DNA of 64,000 bases from Solanum dulcamara (Eukaryota > Streptophyta > Magnoliopsida > Solanales > Solanaceae). The notes beneath the pieces are model-generated. The model had not been told where the DNA came from and did not search any database. It saw nothing but the letters and a program-made list of their open reading frames with translations. The position numbers were made by a program, and so were the translations under genes. The first letter of the stretch is position 1; the number at the start of each line of letters is the position of its first letter. The DNA is taken from assembly GCF_947179165.1 (NCBI RefSeq), contig NC_077244.1, positions 67,936,144-68,000,143 on the forward strand, given 5' to 3'. Below are positions 47,050 through 58,131 of this stretch, piece after piece.

Positions 47050-47300
47050 TGTCACAAATATTAGTGGATGTTAGGTGAAATTTTTTTTTATATAAGTGGG
47101 GCCCACTGATAAGTGGGCAACCCACTGATTTCATCTCCTTTTAGCCTATTTTTTTTGCCTATAAATTGAAGGCGTATAGGTGAATTGAAGAGTGTATCGA
47201 AATAAAAACATTTGCTGCTTTTCTCTTCTGCTCATTTCTCCTATATCTTTGTTCTCCTCTTAATCTTTTATTTGTTCTGTTGCCAATTTAATTTACAACA
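47050..47300 (+). repeat. 5' LTR of copia element
   Basis: It runs TGTCACAAATATTAG to TTACAACA. It contains a TATA-like TATAAATTGAAGG at about 47160 followed by a CT-rich leader, as expected for the LTR promoter. Confidence 0.95.
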
Positions 47301-47383
47301 CGTTATCAGCACGAGGCTCTGGCTATTTGTTTTTGAAGGTAACAAAAAGCGGTAAGAATTTTATTTAATTTTCTTTTCATAAA

Positions 47384-48370
47384 ATGGCAAATATTTCAAA
47401 AATTGAATTTGTTGCTTTGGATATCTCTGGAAAAGATTACTCCTCATGGGCACTAGATGCCGAAATTCATCTTGAATCGATGGGTCTGGCAGACACCATC
47501 AAAGATGATAACACGGCATCTAGTCAAGACCGTGCAAAAGCTATGATTTTCCTCCGCCACCATCTTGACGAGGGTCTTAAATTACAATATCTTACATTAA
47601 AAGATCCCTTGAAATTGTGGAAAAATTTAAAAGAAAGGTATGACCACCTGAAGTTGGTCATGCTTCCACAAGCACGTTATGACTGGTTAAATCTAAGACT
47701 GATGGACTTTAAAAATATAACTGAATATAATTCTGCTTTATTTAGAATTATAGCTCAGTTAACTTTATGCGGAGATGAAATCACGGAACAAGATAAACTT
47801 GAAAAAACGTACTCCACATTTCCACCCGCGAATATGCTCCTGCAGCAGCAATATCGCGAAAAAGGCTTTAAAAAATATTCTGAATTACTTTCTCACCTTC
47901 TTATTGCTGAAAGACATAATGAACTATTAATGAAAAATCATGATAGTCGGCCAGTTGGTTCTTTGCCACTCCCTGAAGTGAATCAGGCAAATTCTAACCA
48001 ACGAGAAAGAGGCCATGGCCCCAGTCGTGGTCGTGGTCGTAATCAAAGAAGAAATTTTAATCATGATGCTCGGCTGGCACCGAGAAATAACCAGCAATAT
48101 AAAAGGCAGGGTAAAAAGCCAGAAGCTTTACCGAAGAATAATTCAGAAACAATATGTCATAGATGTGGAGGTGTGGGGCACTGGTCGCGGATTTGCCGGT
48201 CATCAAAACGCTTGGTTCAGCTATATCAGGCATCGTTAAAGAGGGCAGAAAATAATCCAGAGACAAATTTTATCTCTGAGGACAATATTGAGCCCATGCA
48301 TCTGGATGTAGCTGATTTCTTTAATTTTCCAGAAGTAAATATGAATGTTGATAAGCCCGATAATATTTAA
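47384..48370 (+). CDS. Copia gag polyprotein
   Basis: 328-aa capsid/nucleocapsid protein. The N-terminal ALDISGKDYSSWALDAEIHL region is typical of the plant copia gag (UBN2-like) family. An Arg/Gly-rich stretch (about 205-245) is followed by one CCHC zinc knuckle, C-H-R-C-GGVG-H-WSRI-C, at about residues 257-270. It ends with TAA before pol. Pol begins 132 nt downstream in the same frame, with further stops between, so pol is not made by simple readthrough of one codon. Confidence 0.93.
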   Translation: MANISKIEFVALDISGKDYSSWALDAEIHLESMGLADTIKDDNTASSQDRAKAMIFLRHHLDEGLKLQYLTLKDPLKLWKNLKERYDHLKLVMLPQARYDWLNLRLMDFKNITEYNSALFRIIAQLTLCGDEITEQDKLEKTYSTFPPANMLLQQQYREKGFKKYSELLSHLLIAERHNELLMKNHDSRPVGSLPLPEVNQANSNQRERGHGPSRGRGRNQRRNFNHDARLAPRNNQQYKRQGKKPEALPKNNSETICHRCGGVGHWSRICRSSKRLVQLYQASLKRAENNPETNFISEDNIEPMHLDVADFFNFPEVNMNVDKPDNI

Positions 48371-48502
48371 ACAATTCTCTTTGTTGTTGTATGTATTAAA
48401 AATTATGTTTGTATTTTTCTAGATCCATGTAATAAAATAAAATTTTGTATAATAAATTATGTATTAATTATAATATTTACTTTCTTTCTTTGTGAAGAAA
48501 AT

Positions 48503-51500
48503 ATGGAAATGCGTCAAATCTTGTTTGGATCAATGATAAATCACGAGGATATTTGTGTAATTGATAGTGGAACAACCCATGCTATATTTAAAGACGAGAA
48601 ATATTTTTCCAATTTACTTAGAAGAAAAGCTAATGTTACTACAATTTCTGGTAATTCAAAAATGATAGAAGGCTCCGGAAGAGCTACTATAATTTTGCCT
48701 AAGGGAACAAAAATTATTATAGAAGATGCACTATTTTCTTCTAAATCCTCACGAAACTTGTTAAGTTTTAAAGATATCCGCAGAAATGGATATCATGTTG
48801 AGACACTAAATGAAATGAATATTGAATATCTTGGTATAACCAAGAGAGTCTCAGGCCAGAAATATATTTTGGAAAAATTACCAACTCTATCATCTGGCCT
48901 ATATTATGCAAAAATTAGTGCAATTGAAGCAAATATGATCGTAAACCAGAAGTTTACTGATCCAAATATATTTGTGCTATGGCATGATAGAATAGGTCAT
49001 CCTGGATCAATAATGATGAGACGAATTCTTGAAAATTCAACTGGACATCCGTTAAAGAACCAGAAGATTCTTACAAATGATGAATTTTCATGTGCTGCTT
49101 GTTATCAAGGCAAATTAATTGCCAGACCATCGACCCTGAAGGTTGGCATCGAATCTCCTGGCTTTTTAGAGCGTATACATGGAGATATATGTGGACCTAT
49201 TCATCCACCTAGTGGATTGTTTAGATATTTTATGGTCCTAATAGATGCATCATCTAGATGGTCTCATGTGTGCTTATTATCATCTCGCAACCTGGCGTTT
49301 GCGAAATTGTTAGCACAAATAATAAGATTGAGAGCGCAATTCCCAGATTATTCAATTAAGGCCATTCGCCTTGATAATGCTGGAGAATTTACATCCCAAG
49401 CATTTAATGATTATTGTTTATCAATTGGGATAAAAATTGAACATCCTGTTGCTCATGTTCATACTCAAAATGGCCTTGCAGAGTCATTTATTAAGCGCCT
49501 ACAATTAATAGCAAGACCTCTACTAATGAAAACAAAATTGCCAATTACTGTTTGGGGTCATGCTATCTTACATGCAGCAGCACTTGTACGTCTCAGACCG
49601 ACTCATTATAATAAATACTCCCCGTCACAATTAGTATTTGGTCATGAACCAAATATAGCCCATTTAAGAATTTTTGGTTGTGCGGTATACGTGCCTGTAG
49701 CACCACCACAACGTACAAAAATGGGCCCTCAACGAAGGTTGGGCATATATGTTGGGTTTGACTCACCCTCCATAATTCGATACCTTGAACCGTTGACTGG
49801 AGATTTATTCACTGCTCGATTTGCAGATTGTCGGTTTGATGAAACAATTTTCCCGCCATTAGGGGGAGAGAAAAAGGAACCAGAAAAAGAAAAAGAAATT
49901 GCGTGGAAAGTTTCATCACTATCACATTTTGATCCACGCACCCGCACATGTGAGCAGGAGGTCCAGAAGATCATCCACTTACAGAAAATAGCAAATCAAA
50001 TGCCAGATGCATTTACTGATTTGAAACGGATAACTAAGTCACATATCCCTGCAGTGAATGTACCTATCCGAATTAATGTCCCAAAAGGATCATCTACAAG
50101 TATCATAGCTTCTGAATCTCAAACACGCCAGAAGCGTGGTAGACCGTTGGGCTCAAAGGATAAAAATCCTAGAAAAAGAAGCGTAAGAAATAATAAAGAT
50201 GATACTACACAGGAACTTCCTGAAGAAGGTCAAGGTTTGAGTAATCCTGATATTCCTGAAGAAATCAGTGAACCCGATACTCAAGTGAATGAAGAACTTT
50301 CAATAAGTTCTACCGGTGATGAGATAAATTTAGATCGATCAAAAATTACGGTGGATAATGTTTTTGCGTATAATGTTGCAATTAACCTCATGCAAGATAG
50401 TGAAAGTCTTGAACCTAAATCCGTCGAAGATTGTCGACGTAGATGTGATTGGCCAGAATGGCAAAAGGCAATTCAATCAGAATTAGACTCACTTGCTAAA
50501 CGTAAGGTTTTTGGACCTGTAGTCCAAACCCCTGAAGGTGTAAAACCAGTTGGTTATAAATGGGTTTTTGTTAGAAAACGAAATGAGAGAAATGAAATTG
50601 TAAGATATAAGGCACGCCTTGTTGCACAAGGATTCTCTCAAAGACCCGGAGTCAACTATGAAGAAACATATTCACCGGTTATGGATGGGTTAACATTTCG
50701 ATATCTCATCAGTTTAGCTGTACATAAAAATCTTGAAATACACCTAATGGATGTGGTTACAGCTTACCTTTATGGTTCACTTGATAATGAAATTTACATG
50801 AAAATCCCAGAAGGATTAAAATTGCCTGAAGCATGTAAAAAGTCTCGGGAAGTATACTCAATAAAACTCGAAAGATCATTATATGGTCTGAAACAATCAG
50901 GGCGTATGTGGTATAATCGCCTAAGTGAGTACTTAATAAATGAAGGTTATATTAATGATGTTATTTGTCCATGTGTTTTTATTAAGAAAACGGAATCAGA
51001 GTTTGTTATACTCGCCGTTTATGTTGATGACATAAATCTCATTGGAACTCCTGTAGAGGTCCAAAAGGCAATTGAGTATCTAAAGAAAGAATTTGAAATG
51101 AAAGACCTTGGAAAGACAAAACTTTGTCTAGGTCTGCAAATTGAATATTTAGCAGACGGAGTTTTTGTCCATCAATCTGCCTACACTGAGAAAATCTTAA
51201 AAAGATTTTACATGGACAAAGCACATCCATTAAGTACTCCAATGATTGTTCGATCACTTGAAGTGGAAAAAGATCAATTTCGACCTCCAAGAGAGGATGA
51301 AGAAATTCTTGGTCCTGAAGTACCATATCTTAGTGCTATTGGTGCACTTATGTATCTTGCTAACGCAACTAGGCCTGATATAACATTTTCTGTTAATTTG
51401 CTAGCAAGGTATAGTTCATCCCCAACGCGAAGGCATTGGAACGGTATCAAACATATTTTGCGATACCTGAAGGGTACTATTGATATGGGTTTGTTTTATA

Positions 51501-52021
51501 CTAACAAAGGTTACGCAGACCTTATTGGTTATGCAGATGCAGGTTATTTATCAGACCCACATAAAGCTCGATCTCAGACAGGTTATCTGTTTACACACGG
51601 AGGGACTGCTATATCATGGCGATCTACAAAATAGTCCATTGTTGCTACTTCTTCAAATCATGCTGAAATAATAGCAATTCATGAAGCAAGTAGAGAATGT
51701 GTGTGGTTGAGATCGATGATACAGTTCATCAAAGAAAGATGTGGTCTGGAAAATAATGTTAAAGTACCCACAATTATATTTGAAGACAATGCCGCGTGTA
51801 TAGCTCAATTGAAAGGTGGCTTCATAAAAGGAGACAGAACGAAATACATTTCACCAAAATTATTCTTCACACATGATCTTCAGAAGAACGGTGAAATTGA
51901 TGTACAACAAGTTCGTTCAAGTGATAATCTTGCAGATTTATTTACAAAAGCATTACCAACATCAACTTTTGAGAAGCTAAGGCATAAGGTTGGAATGCGC
52001 CGTCTCCAAAATATCAAATGA
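48503..52021 (+). pseudogene. Copia pol (protease-integrase-RT-RNase H) with one in-frame stop
   Basis: Protease active site D-S-G-T-T at about residue 21. Integrase has an HHCC zinc region (WHDRIGHPG ... CAACYQGK) and D,D,E core residues (DICGP; RLDNAGEF; NGLAES). Reverse transcriptase has the YVDD box (AVYVDDINL) at about residue 840. RNase H begins with YADAGY. Reading is open from 48503 to a TAG at 51632-51634, inside the conserved STK-S-ATSS stretch of RNase H where related elements have Gln. The frame then stays open to TGA at 52019-52021. A single C-to-T change explains the break. Confidence 0.93.
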
Positions 52022-52195
52022 AGTTTTCATCAGGGGGAGTAAAATACGCGCTGCACTCTTTTTCCCTTAACCAAGGTTTTGTCCCACTGGATTTTCCTGG
52101 TAAGGTTTTTAATGAGGCAGCAATCAAGGCGTATTACCAAATATGTAGATACAACATCTATGGAAGCACATTACACGTATACATCCAAGGGGGAG

Positions 52196-52446
52196 TGTCA
52201 CAAATATTAGTGGATGTTAGGTGAATTTTTTTTTTATATAAGTGGGGCCCACTGATAAGTGGGCAACCCACTGATTTCATCTCCTTTTAGCCTATTTTTT
52301 TTGCCTATAAATTGAAGGCGTATAGGTGAATTGAAGAGTGTATCGAAATAAAAACATTTGCTGCTTTTCTCTTCTGCTCATTTCTCCTATATCTTTGTTC
52401 TCCTCTTAATCTTTTATTTGTTCTGTTGCCAATTTAATTTACAACA
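52196..52446 (+). repeat. 3' LTR of copia element
   Basis: Same length as the 5' LTR and almost identical. The boundary is set by the polypurine tract on the left and the target duplication AGTTT on the right. Confidence 0.95.
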
Positions 52447-53544
52447 AGTTTAACATTTTCTCTATTCGTGAATTGTTAGACCTTTTATCATAGTTTAAAA
52501 TAAATGCATTGCTTAAAATTCAAAAAAGTTATTAAAAAAATTTCTTCCATTTTGATCCCTCATTTACATTTTTTAGATGATAATTTCAATAGAGTTAATT
52601 ACTCATATTTATAATTTCTTTTGAATTATTTATATTTTTAGAAATAGTTTAAAAATAACTATAAAAGTAAAAAAGAAAGTAGTGCTCAATTCATATCTTG
52701 ATTTTTTTTCTTAATGAATGTACATTATCTCACAAATTCTGGGTGCTGATTAACATGCCTAAGAGGAGGGGCAGATCTAAAGGGCAGTGAGGGGTTGACC
52801 TTAGCAGCGGATGCAAGATTTCAATTTAGGGGGTTTAACATATAAAGAAATAAGCAAATGAAAATTAAATCAGACGTCCGTTAAATTTTAACCTGCCTTA
52901 TTTGTCATTTTAACATTTCTTTTCATTTTTTTCTACACCGTCGAGTCTTTTTAAAAAATATCGTATTTTTTTACTTTGATTTTGTAGCGTCCTACTTTAT
53001 TTTAAACTTTTTATTTTTTTCTTTCAAATTAGTACCCCTAAAAAAAGTAAGGTTTTTAAAAAAAGTGTGAGTATTGAATTATTAATATCATAATATATTT
53101 TTTGAAATTGATTAATAAAATAAAAAATATTATGATTTTAATAATTTAATACTTACACTTTTTTAAGAATAACATATTTTTAGTACTCAATAATAATAGT
53201 AGTAATAATAAAGATATTGAACAACATCAATATATTAATATGTAGAATGATAAAAATATAGTTGAAAAGAACGCATTATGTAACTTGATAAATAATAAAT
53301 AAAATTTAATAAAATGAGATATGCATAGTGTATTGTTTCTGTTCTTTTGAATTGAAAAGTGTGTTAATATTGAAAATCAGTTAGAAATTATAGAAATCTA
53401 GCTAGGACTTTAAATTAGCATGCGAGCATGATAAAGAGAGAATTGAAATATTTTCATTCCAATTATATAAAAAAATATAAACAAATTATTTTAAAATTTT
53501 TATTAATCTACTGGCACTGCGAAGGGCCTGACCACAAGTTTTTA

Positions 53545-53645
53545 TTAATCTATCAATTTGTAAATTTTTAATCTATCAATTTGTAATCTATCAATTTATG
53601 ATTAATCTATCAATTTATGATTAATCTATCAATTTGTAAATTTTT
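53545..53645. repeat. Short tandem repeat of CTATCAATTT units
   Basis: The phrase AATCTATCAATTT recurs five times at 10-20 bp intervals. Confidence 0.8.
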
Positions 53646-54013
53646 ATTTTTATTTTCTTAAGTTGAAATTCAAATTGAGGTTATAAAAGGTAAATAATAA
53701 AAAAAGGGCAGATTAAAATTATTGAGATTAAGCGGGTTATGACCTAACTTCAATTTCAACCCAATTGAGCCCAACCCATTTGAGTCCAAAGTAAATTTGG
53801 GCGGGTCATGACCTAACCCGTTTTTTATTTAAATCTATTTTAATATTCTCAATTTCAACCAATCCGCCTATTTGACATCCCTAGGTATATATTCTCAATA
53901 TTCAAATTTAACCTTCTGTATACAACGTAATTTTTTGATTGAAAGGGTTCGGGTGACCCACCCCCGACCCCTCGATAAAAAATTATATCATATATATAAA
54001 GTATTTTCTTAAT

Positions 54014-54046
54014 ATATCTATCTATCTATCTATCTATCTATATATA
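54014..54046. repeat. (TATC)n microsatellite
   Basis: About six consecutive TATC units. Confidence 0.9.
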
Positions 54047-54597
54047 TAAATATATTAATTTTAAATTACTTAAATTTAAGATTAAAAATTGACTTAGTAT
54101 TTAATCCTGAGGTTTCAAGTTTTTATTTTGGATCCGCCACTGGCTTAAGAGGAGGGGAGCGGACAGGACAAGTGATAATTTTTGGATCGCCCCTGCCTAG
54201 AGGAGGGGAGGGGACATGACAACAACATATCTCAATGCAGAGAGGATGGGATAAGGAATTCAGATATAGTGCTTCCCTTCTCAAATACGTATTCAAGGTG
54301 CAACCTTTCTAATCTCTAATAACACAATTTTAAAATAATTAAGTTGTTCATGAACAGGTCAAATTAAAGATTTTGTCAATTTTCTTCTGCCTCAGATTCT
54401 TTTCATTTGTAGTTTAACTTTGAGCTGCAAACAGCTAATGATCTGCTAAAATCTTCGATTTTTATGGATAGCTAATTATTAACTAATATGCTCTTGGTTT
54501 GGATATGTATTTTTGGCAATTAAGGTTCAACCTAAATGATGTTTTGTGGTCCACTCTCTTAATTTCCTCTTTGTAATCGACATTTTTTTTTTTTTTG

Positions 54598-54642
54598 GTT
54601 TTGATGTCCGTCTGGTTTCACGTACCTCAACTAGGATACCTG
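54598..54642 (-). repeat. SINE fragment, left flank of the gypsy element
   Basis: CACGTACCTCAACTAGGATA-CCTG matches the body of the SINE at 12575-12610. The remainder of the same body resumes at 61954 on the far side of the gypsy element. Confidence 0.65.
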
Positions 54643-54651
54643 CTATAAGGC

Positions 54652-55382
54652 CAACACTTTAGACTCAACCTTTCTTTTTTTCCCCTCAATCTCGTTTCAC
54701 ACTTAGACAATGCCTACAAATATAGAAACACACCAGCACATATAAGAACAAGTCCTAACTTTGTATTAAACTCGTGCCACAAAGAAGTTCACAAAATCAG
54801 CCTTACAAAAATCTGACCCAATGACTCTCTGCCTATGACTGGTCTGCCTGTGCCAATAAATAGGCCACAACACCCACTCACATGCTAGTCATGTGTCTTA
54901 CAAAGTCAGTTGACATCACTAACTGATAGGCCAATTGAAAATTCAAAATAAACAAGCTTATCCAAAATGCTGACAAGGCCAAAATGGCTAGAAACTATCT
55001 AGCCGCCCAACTAGCGCCAAAATCAGTCTCTGGCCTCCCAAACTCGTACCTTCCCATGTGCCTGCATTGTACCCAGGTCCTGCCTCGCACAACTTGCTGT
55101 TGTGGTCCTGTCTCCTCAGCCTTTGCCCCTTCATCCGACACTTAACCCACAAACTTGTTTAGCCACGACCTTGCCATGATCATAGCCTTGCCTTGCCTTA
55201 GCTTGCCCAGCCTTTGTCATGCCTTAGCCGCGCGCCTTAGCCACGGCATTGCTAAGGTCTTGTCAATTGAACTTTGTCAATTGAACTTAATCTTGACTGA
55301 TTGCATTGGGCCTTGACTAGGTTTATCATGTAAATACCTAGCCATGCCCGAGCCACTCAAACCATCAAGCTAAGGGTCTAAC
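54652..55382 (-). repeat. 3' LTR of gypsy element (outer end truncated)
   Basis: On minus it starts TGTTAGACCCTTAGCTTGAT. It aligns with 61198-61953 but lacks about 45 bp at the outer end and a segment of about 45 bp present in the other LTR at about 61548-61595. Confidence 0.85.
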
Positions 55383-55424
55383 AAACTTCCCCCACCAGAT
55401 GAGCATCGTCCTCGATGAGGCAAG

Positions 55425-56358
55425 ATCTAAGTATGCCTTGATCTCATCCTCAAACTGCCACAAAGATGAACCTTTCTCCCATGTAGCATCACATACTGGC
55501 TTCCATCTCTATCAAACCAGAAATTCTATTCGCCGATTCTTCTTGCTTTGACCTAAAGTCCTATGATCCTGAATCCTCTCAAGCTGTTCTTCAAACTGCT
55601 TTCTTATAACAGGAGGAGCACGTCTGGTTGCTGACCTTGTTGGATCCTCAACATCTTCATGAAAAGGCTTCAGAAAACTCACATGGAATGTAGGGTGAAT
55701 TTTCAATCTTTTCGGCAAGTTCAACCGATAAGCAACTTCACCCACCTTCTCTATGACTTCAAAACCCCATCATATTTTGAAATCAGTCCACGATGAATAG
55801 TCTTACTACTGATTTTCTTCCAAATTTGGGGAGTAAGTTTTAGTAGCACCTTATCACCAACCTGAAATTCTAAAGCATGCCGATGTTTGTCAGCATACTT
55901 TTTCATTCATTTTGCTGCCTTCCTCAAGCTATCTTGCGCCTCATTTAGCAACTTTTGCTTGTCTCGCGCATACCTTGAAGCAGCAGGGCAACTGCCTTGT
56001 GATTTAGACTTAGCAACTTATAGTGGTGTGTTAGGCTGAATGCCCAATACTAACTCAAACGGACTCTTCTCTGTTGCTGACGACCTATGCAGGTTGTAGC
56101 AGAACTGTGCACTGTCCAGCAACTCAACCCAATTCCTCTGACTTGCTGTCACGTAGTGTCTGAGATATTCTTCAAGCAGATGATTGATCCTTTTAGTCTG
56201 TCCAGCAGTTTGTGAGTGATTTGCCGTTGAGAACTTCAAATCAGTACCCATCATTTTGAACAATGCAGTCCAAAATCGACCAGTAAACCTAGCATCACAA
56301 TCACTCACAATATCCAATGGAACACCAAAATTCTTCACAACATTCTTATAGATAACTC
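55425..56358 (-). pseudogene. Gypsy integrase second half and chromodomain, broken
   Basis: The minus-strand frame 56338-56018 carries the end of the integrase core (NFGVPLDIVSDCDARFTGRF; LLEEYLRHYV). The frame 55745-55512 has the [20 protein letters not shown] signature and [18 protein letters not shown] frameshifted remainder of the chromodomain with LWQFEDEIKAY-like wording extends to about 55425. The stretch between them has lost its frame. It joins the first integrase half across the retrogene insertion. Confidence 0.85.
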
Positions 56359-57499
56359 AACAGCTATTTCAGTTCAAAGTTCGAAACCAATCAACCACCA
56401 CTCCACCACCGTCAACCACCGCCAACCACCATGAATGCCTACAACGCCACCACCCCAAACTTCGACAACCTCCTCCTCCAATCCCTAATGAACCGTCTTC
56501 AAATTCGTCCTCCTTCAAACCCAACTTCCTCCTTTTCCCCACAATCCCTCGAAGATCTCCTCTTCAACACTCTCCCTTTCTCCGAAGACGACGACGAAGA
56601 TGATGATAACAACAACGAGTCTTCTTCTTCTTCCAAATCTCAGCTAGCGAAAGAAGAGTCGAGGGTCGAGAAAGAGATAATCCGGACAATCCTAACTGGA
56701 AAAACTGATTCGCTAAAACCAAATTCGGGTCAAGCTGTTGCTATTGGTGAACACCATATATGTATCGGGTTTCATGAGGATACGGGTTCGGATTATCGCG
56801 TGTGGGAGTGGCATGGTCATATTATGCTGTTTGATGAGGAAAATGGGTATACACCTGAATACATTTATGGGAATTACTTTGAAAGAGTTAATGGGAAGCT
56901 TATGAAGAAGAAGAAACAAGATGAGAAAGAGGAACAGGAGACTGAGAAAGAAGAAAAGGAGAGTGATGAGAAAGAGGAGAAGATTGGGAATTTGGGGTTG
57001 AGAGAGTTGATATCATCAGGAGATTCGAATAATGAAGGTCGGATTCTTAGGAGGAATATGAATGCTGGTTCTACAAGGGTCTAGAGGTTTGCTGTTTTAC
57101 ACCAAAGAAACAATTTGAGGTTTGCTGCATATTTTCGCTTGGCTGCTTGAAGATTTTTTACATTTCCTTTTCCTAAGCTACTTAGTGTTCAAATAGCATA
57201 CTTGCAAATTGTGATCTTGCATGGTCTGAAATATTGCATTTGCAAAGCAAAATAGGAGCTCCTAGCAGATGAGAATAGTTCCTTCTTTTCTATATCTATA
57301 ATTCACTCTCTTTACTTTTTTCAATTTCCTTATTACAAGGGAGGTTGAAAATCTGTTACAGAATAAGCTACTCTTCTTTCATAAGCAAATGTACTTGGAG
57401 CTTTTGTAGACTCTGCTCCTATCTCATCCGCTGCTCTAGCTAATTGTCTCCCCTTTATAAGTGTGAAAAAAAAAAAACAAAAAAAAACAGCTATTTCAG
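56359..57499 (+). mobile_element. Processed retrocopy of a host mRNA inserted in the gypsy integrase
   Basis: The 14-bp direct repeat AACAGCTATTTCAG at 56359-56372 and 57486-57499 is a target-site duplication. One copy, read on minus, is part of the integrase codons for E-I-A-V. Just inside the right copy is a poly(A) tail (57466-57487, one C interruption). The body 56373-57465 is intron-free, with a 5' leader, a full ORF and a long 3' UTR. These are the marks of LINE-mediated reverse transcription of a polyadenylated transcript. Confidence 0.9.
56431..57084 (+). CDS. Retrogene: intact 217-aa plant protein of unknown function
   Basis: I do not recognise a named family. The ATG follows a CAACCACC-repeat leader, and the frame is open to TAG with no lesion. 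Layout: an N-terminal part with PPSNPTSSFSPQSLEDLLFN, an acidic Asp/Asn run followed by a Ser run (residues about 52-70), and a compact folded-looking core at about 78-155. The core contains AVAIGEHHICIGFHEDTGSD, YRVWEWHGHIMLFDEENGY and TPEYIYGNYFERV. A Lys/Glu-rich coiled or disordered tail (about 156-185) ends with GLRELISSGD. Being a retrocopy, it carries no promoter of its own; expression would depend on neighbouring sequence. Whether the parent gene has introns cannot be told here. Confidence 0.7.
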   Translation: MNAYNATTPNFDNLLLQSLMNRLQIRPPSNPTSSFSPQSLEDLLFNTLPFSEDDDEDDDNNNESSSSSKSQLAKEESRVEKEIIRTILTGKTDSLKPNSGQAVAIGEHHICIGFHEDTGSDYRVWEWHGHIMLFDEENGYTPEYIYGNYFERVNGKLMKKKKQDEKEEQETEKEEKESDEKEEKIGNLGLRELISSGDSNNEGRILRRNMNAGSTRV

Positions 57500-58122
57500 A
57501 AGAACACAAAGTAGGGGTAGCAGTAAAGATACCGTATTTTGAGAACCTGTCAATCACAACCATGATTGATGCTTTGTCATTCACTCTTGGAAATCCATTA
57601 ATGAAAACCATTGAAACAGAAGCCCATGGACACTCCGCAATAGGTAGAGGCTGAAGTAACTCAGCTTCCTTCCTTCCTTCTTTTTGTCTTTTCCAGTTGA
57701 CACACTAGACATGATTTCACATAGGCCTTAATGTCATCTTTCATCTTTGGCCAAAAATAATTTTGAGACAGCAATGCCATCATTCTTTCAACACCCGGAT
57801 GCCCAGCATAAACAGTATCATGTGTATCTTTTAGGAGTTTTCTTTGCAGCCGATCACCTTGAGGAACAACAATTCTCCCCCCTTTGAAATAGAACAGATC
57901 ATTCTCGATCCAATACTGTCTAACTGTATCCTTCTTCACTTGATCCATTAACTTAACATATAATGAATCATATGCAGCACTAACTTTGATCTTATCAAGA
58001 AAATTAGATTCAAGTCTAGTAATTGCATAAACAACAGCAAATACCTTTTTGCGACTTAATGCATCAACCACTTGGTTTTGCTTGTCTGGTTTATGTACTC
58101 GCATGAAGTCATATTCAACCAA
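57500..58122 (-). pseudogene. Gypsy integrase first half, broken
   Basis: The minus-strand frame from 58122 contains the H2C2 zinc module (HPGVERMMALLSQNYFWPK, then KSCLVCQ). A repeated GGAAG at about 57670-57685 shifts the frame. The frame from 57611 resumes with the catalytic-core start INGFPRVNDKASIMVVIDRF and is cut at E-I-A-V by the retrogene. Confidence 0.88.
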
Positions 58123-58131
58123 TATCTCTTG

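Larger units (their letters stand above)
47050..52446 (+). mobile_element. Ty1/copia LTR retrotransposon, near intact and young
   Basis: Two 251-bp LTRs (47050-47300 and 52196-52446), TG...CA ended, differ by one visible base in the A/T run. The 5-bp target duplication AGTTT lies at 47045-47049 and 52447-52451. A primer-binding-like GTTATCAGCACGAG follows the 5' LTR at 47302, and a polypurine tract AAGGGGGAG precedes the 3' LTR. The coding order is gag, protease, integrase, reverse transcriptase, RNase H; integrase before RT defines copia. One in-frame TAG breaks pol. Confidence 0.96.
52447..54597. other. AT-rich intergenic region between copia and gypsy elements
   Basis: No gene is seen. 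It contains a tandem repeat of ATTAATCTATCAATTTATG-like units (about 53545-53645) and a (TATC)n tract (54014-54046). It also has a segment at about 53730-53825 with two GGGT(T/C)ATGACCTAAC motifs. At about 54485-54545 begins the GLR-array spacer copy that continues beyond the gypsy insertion. Confidence 0.6.
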
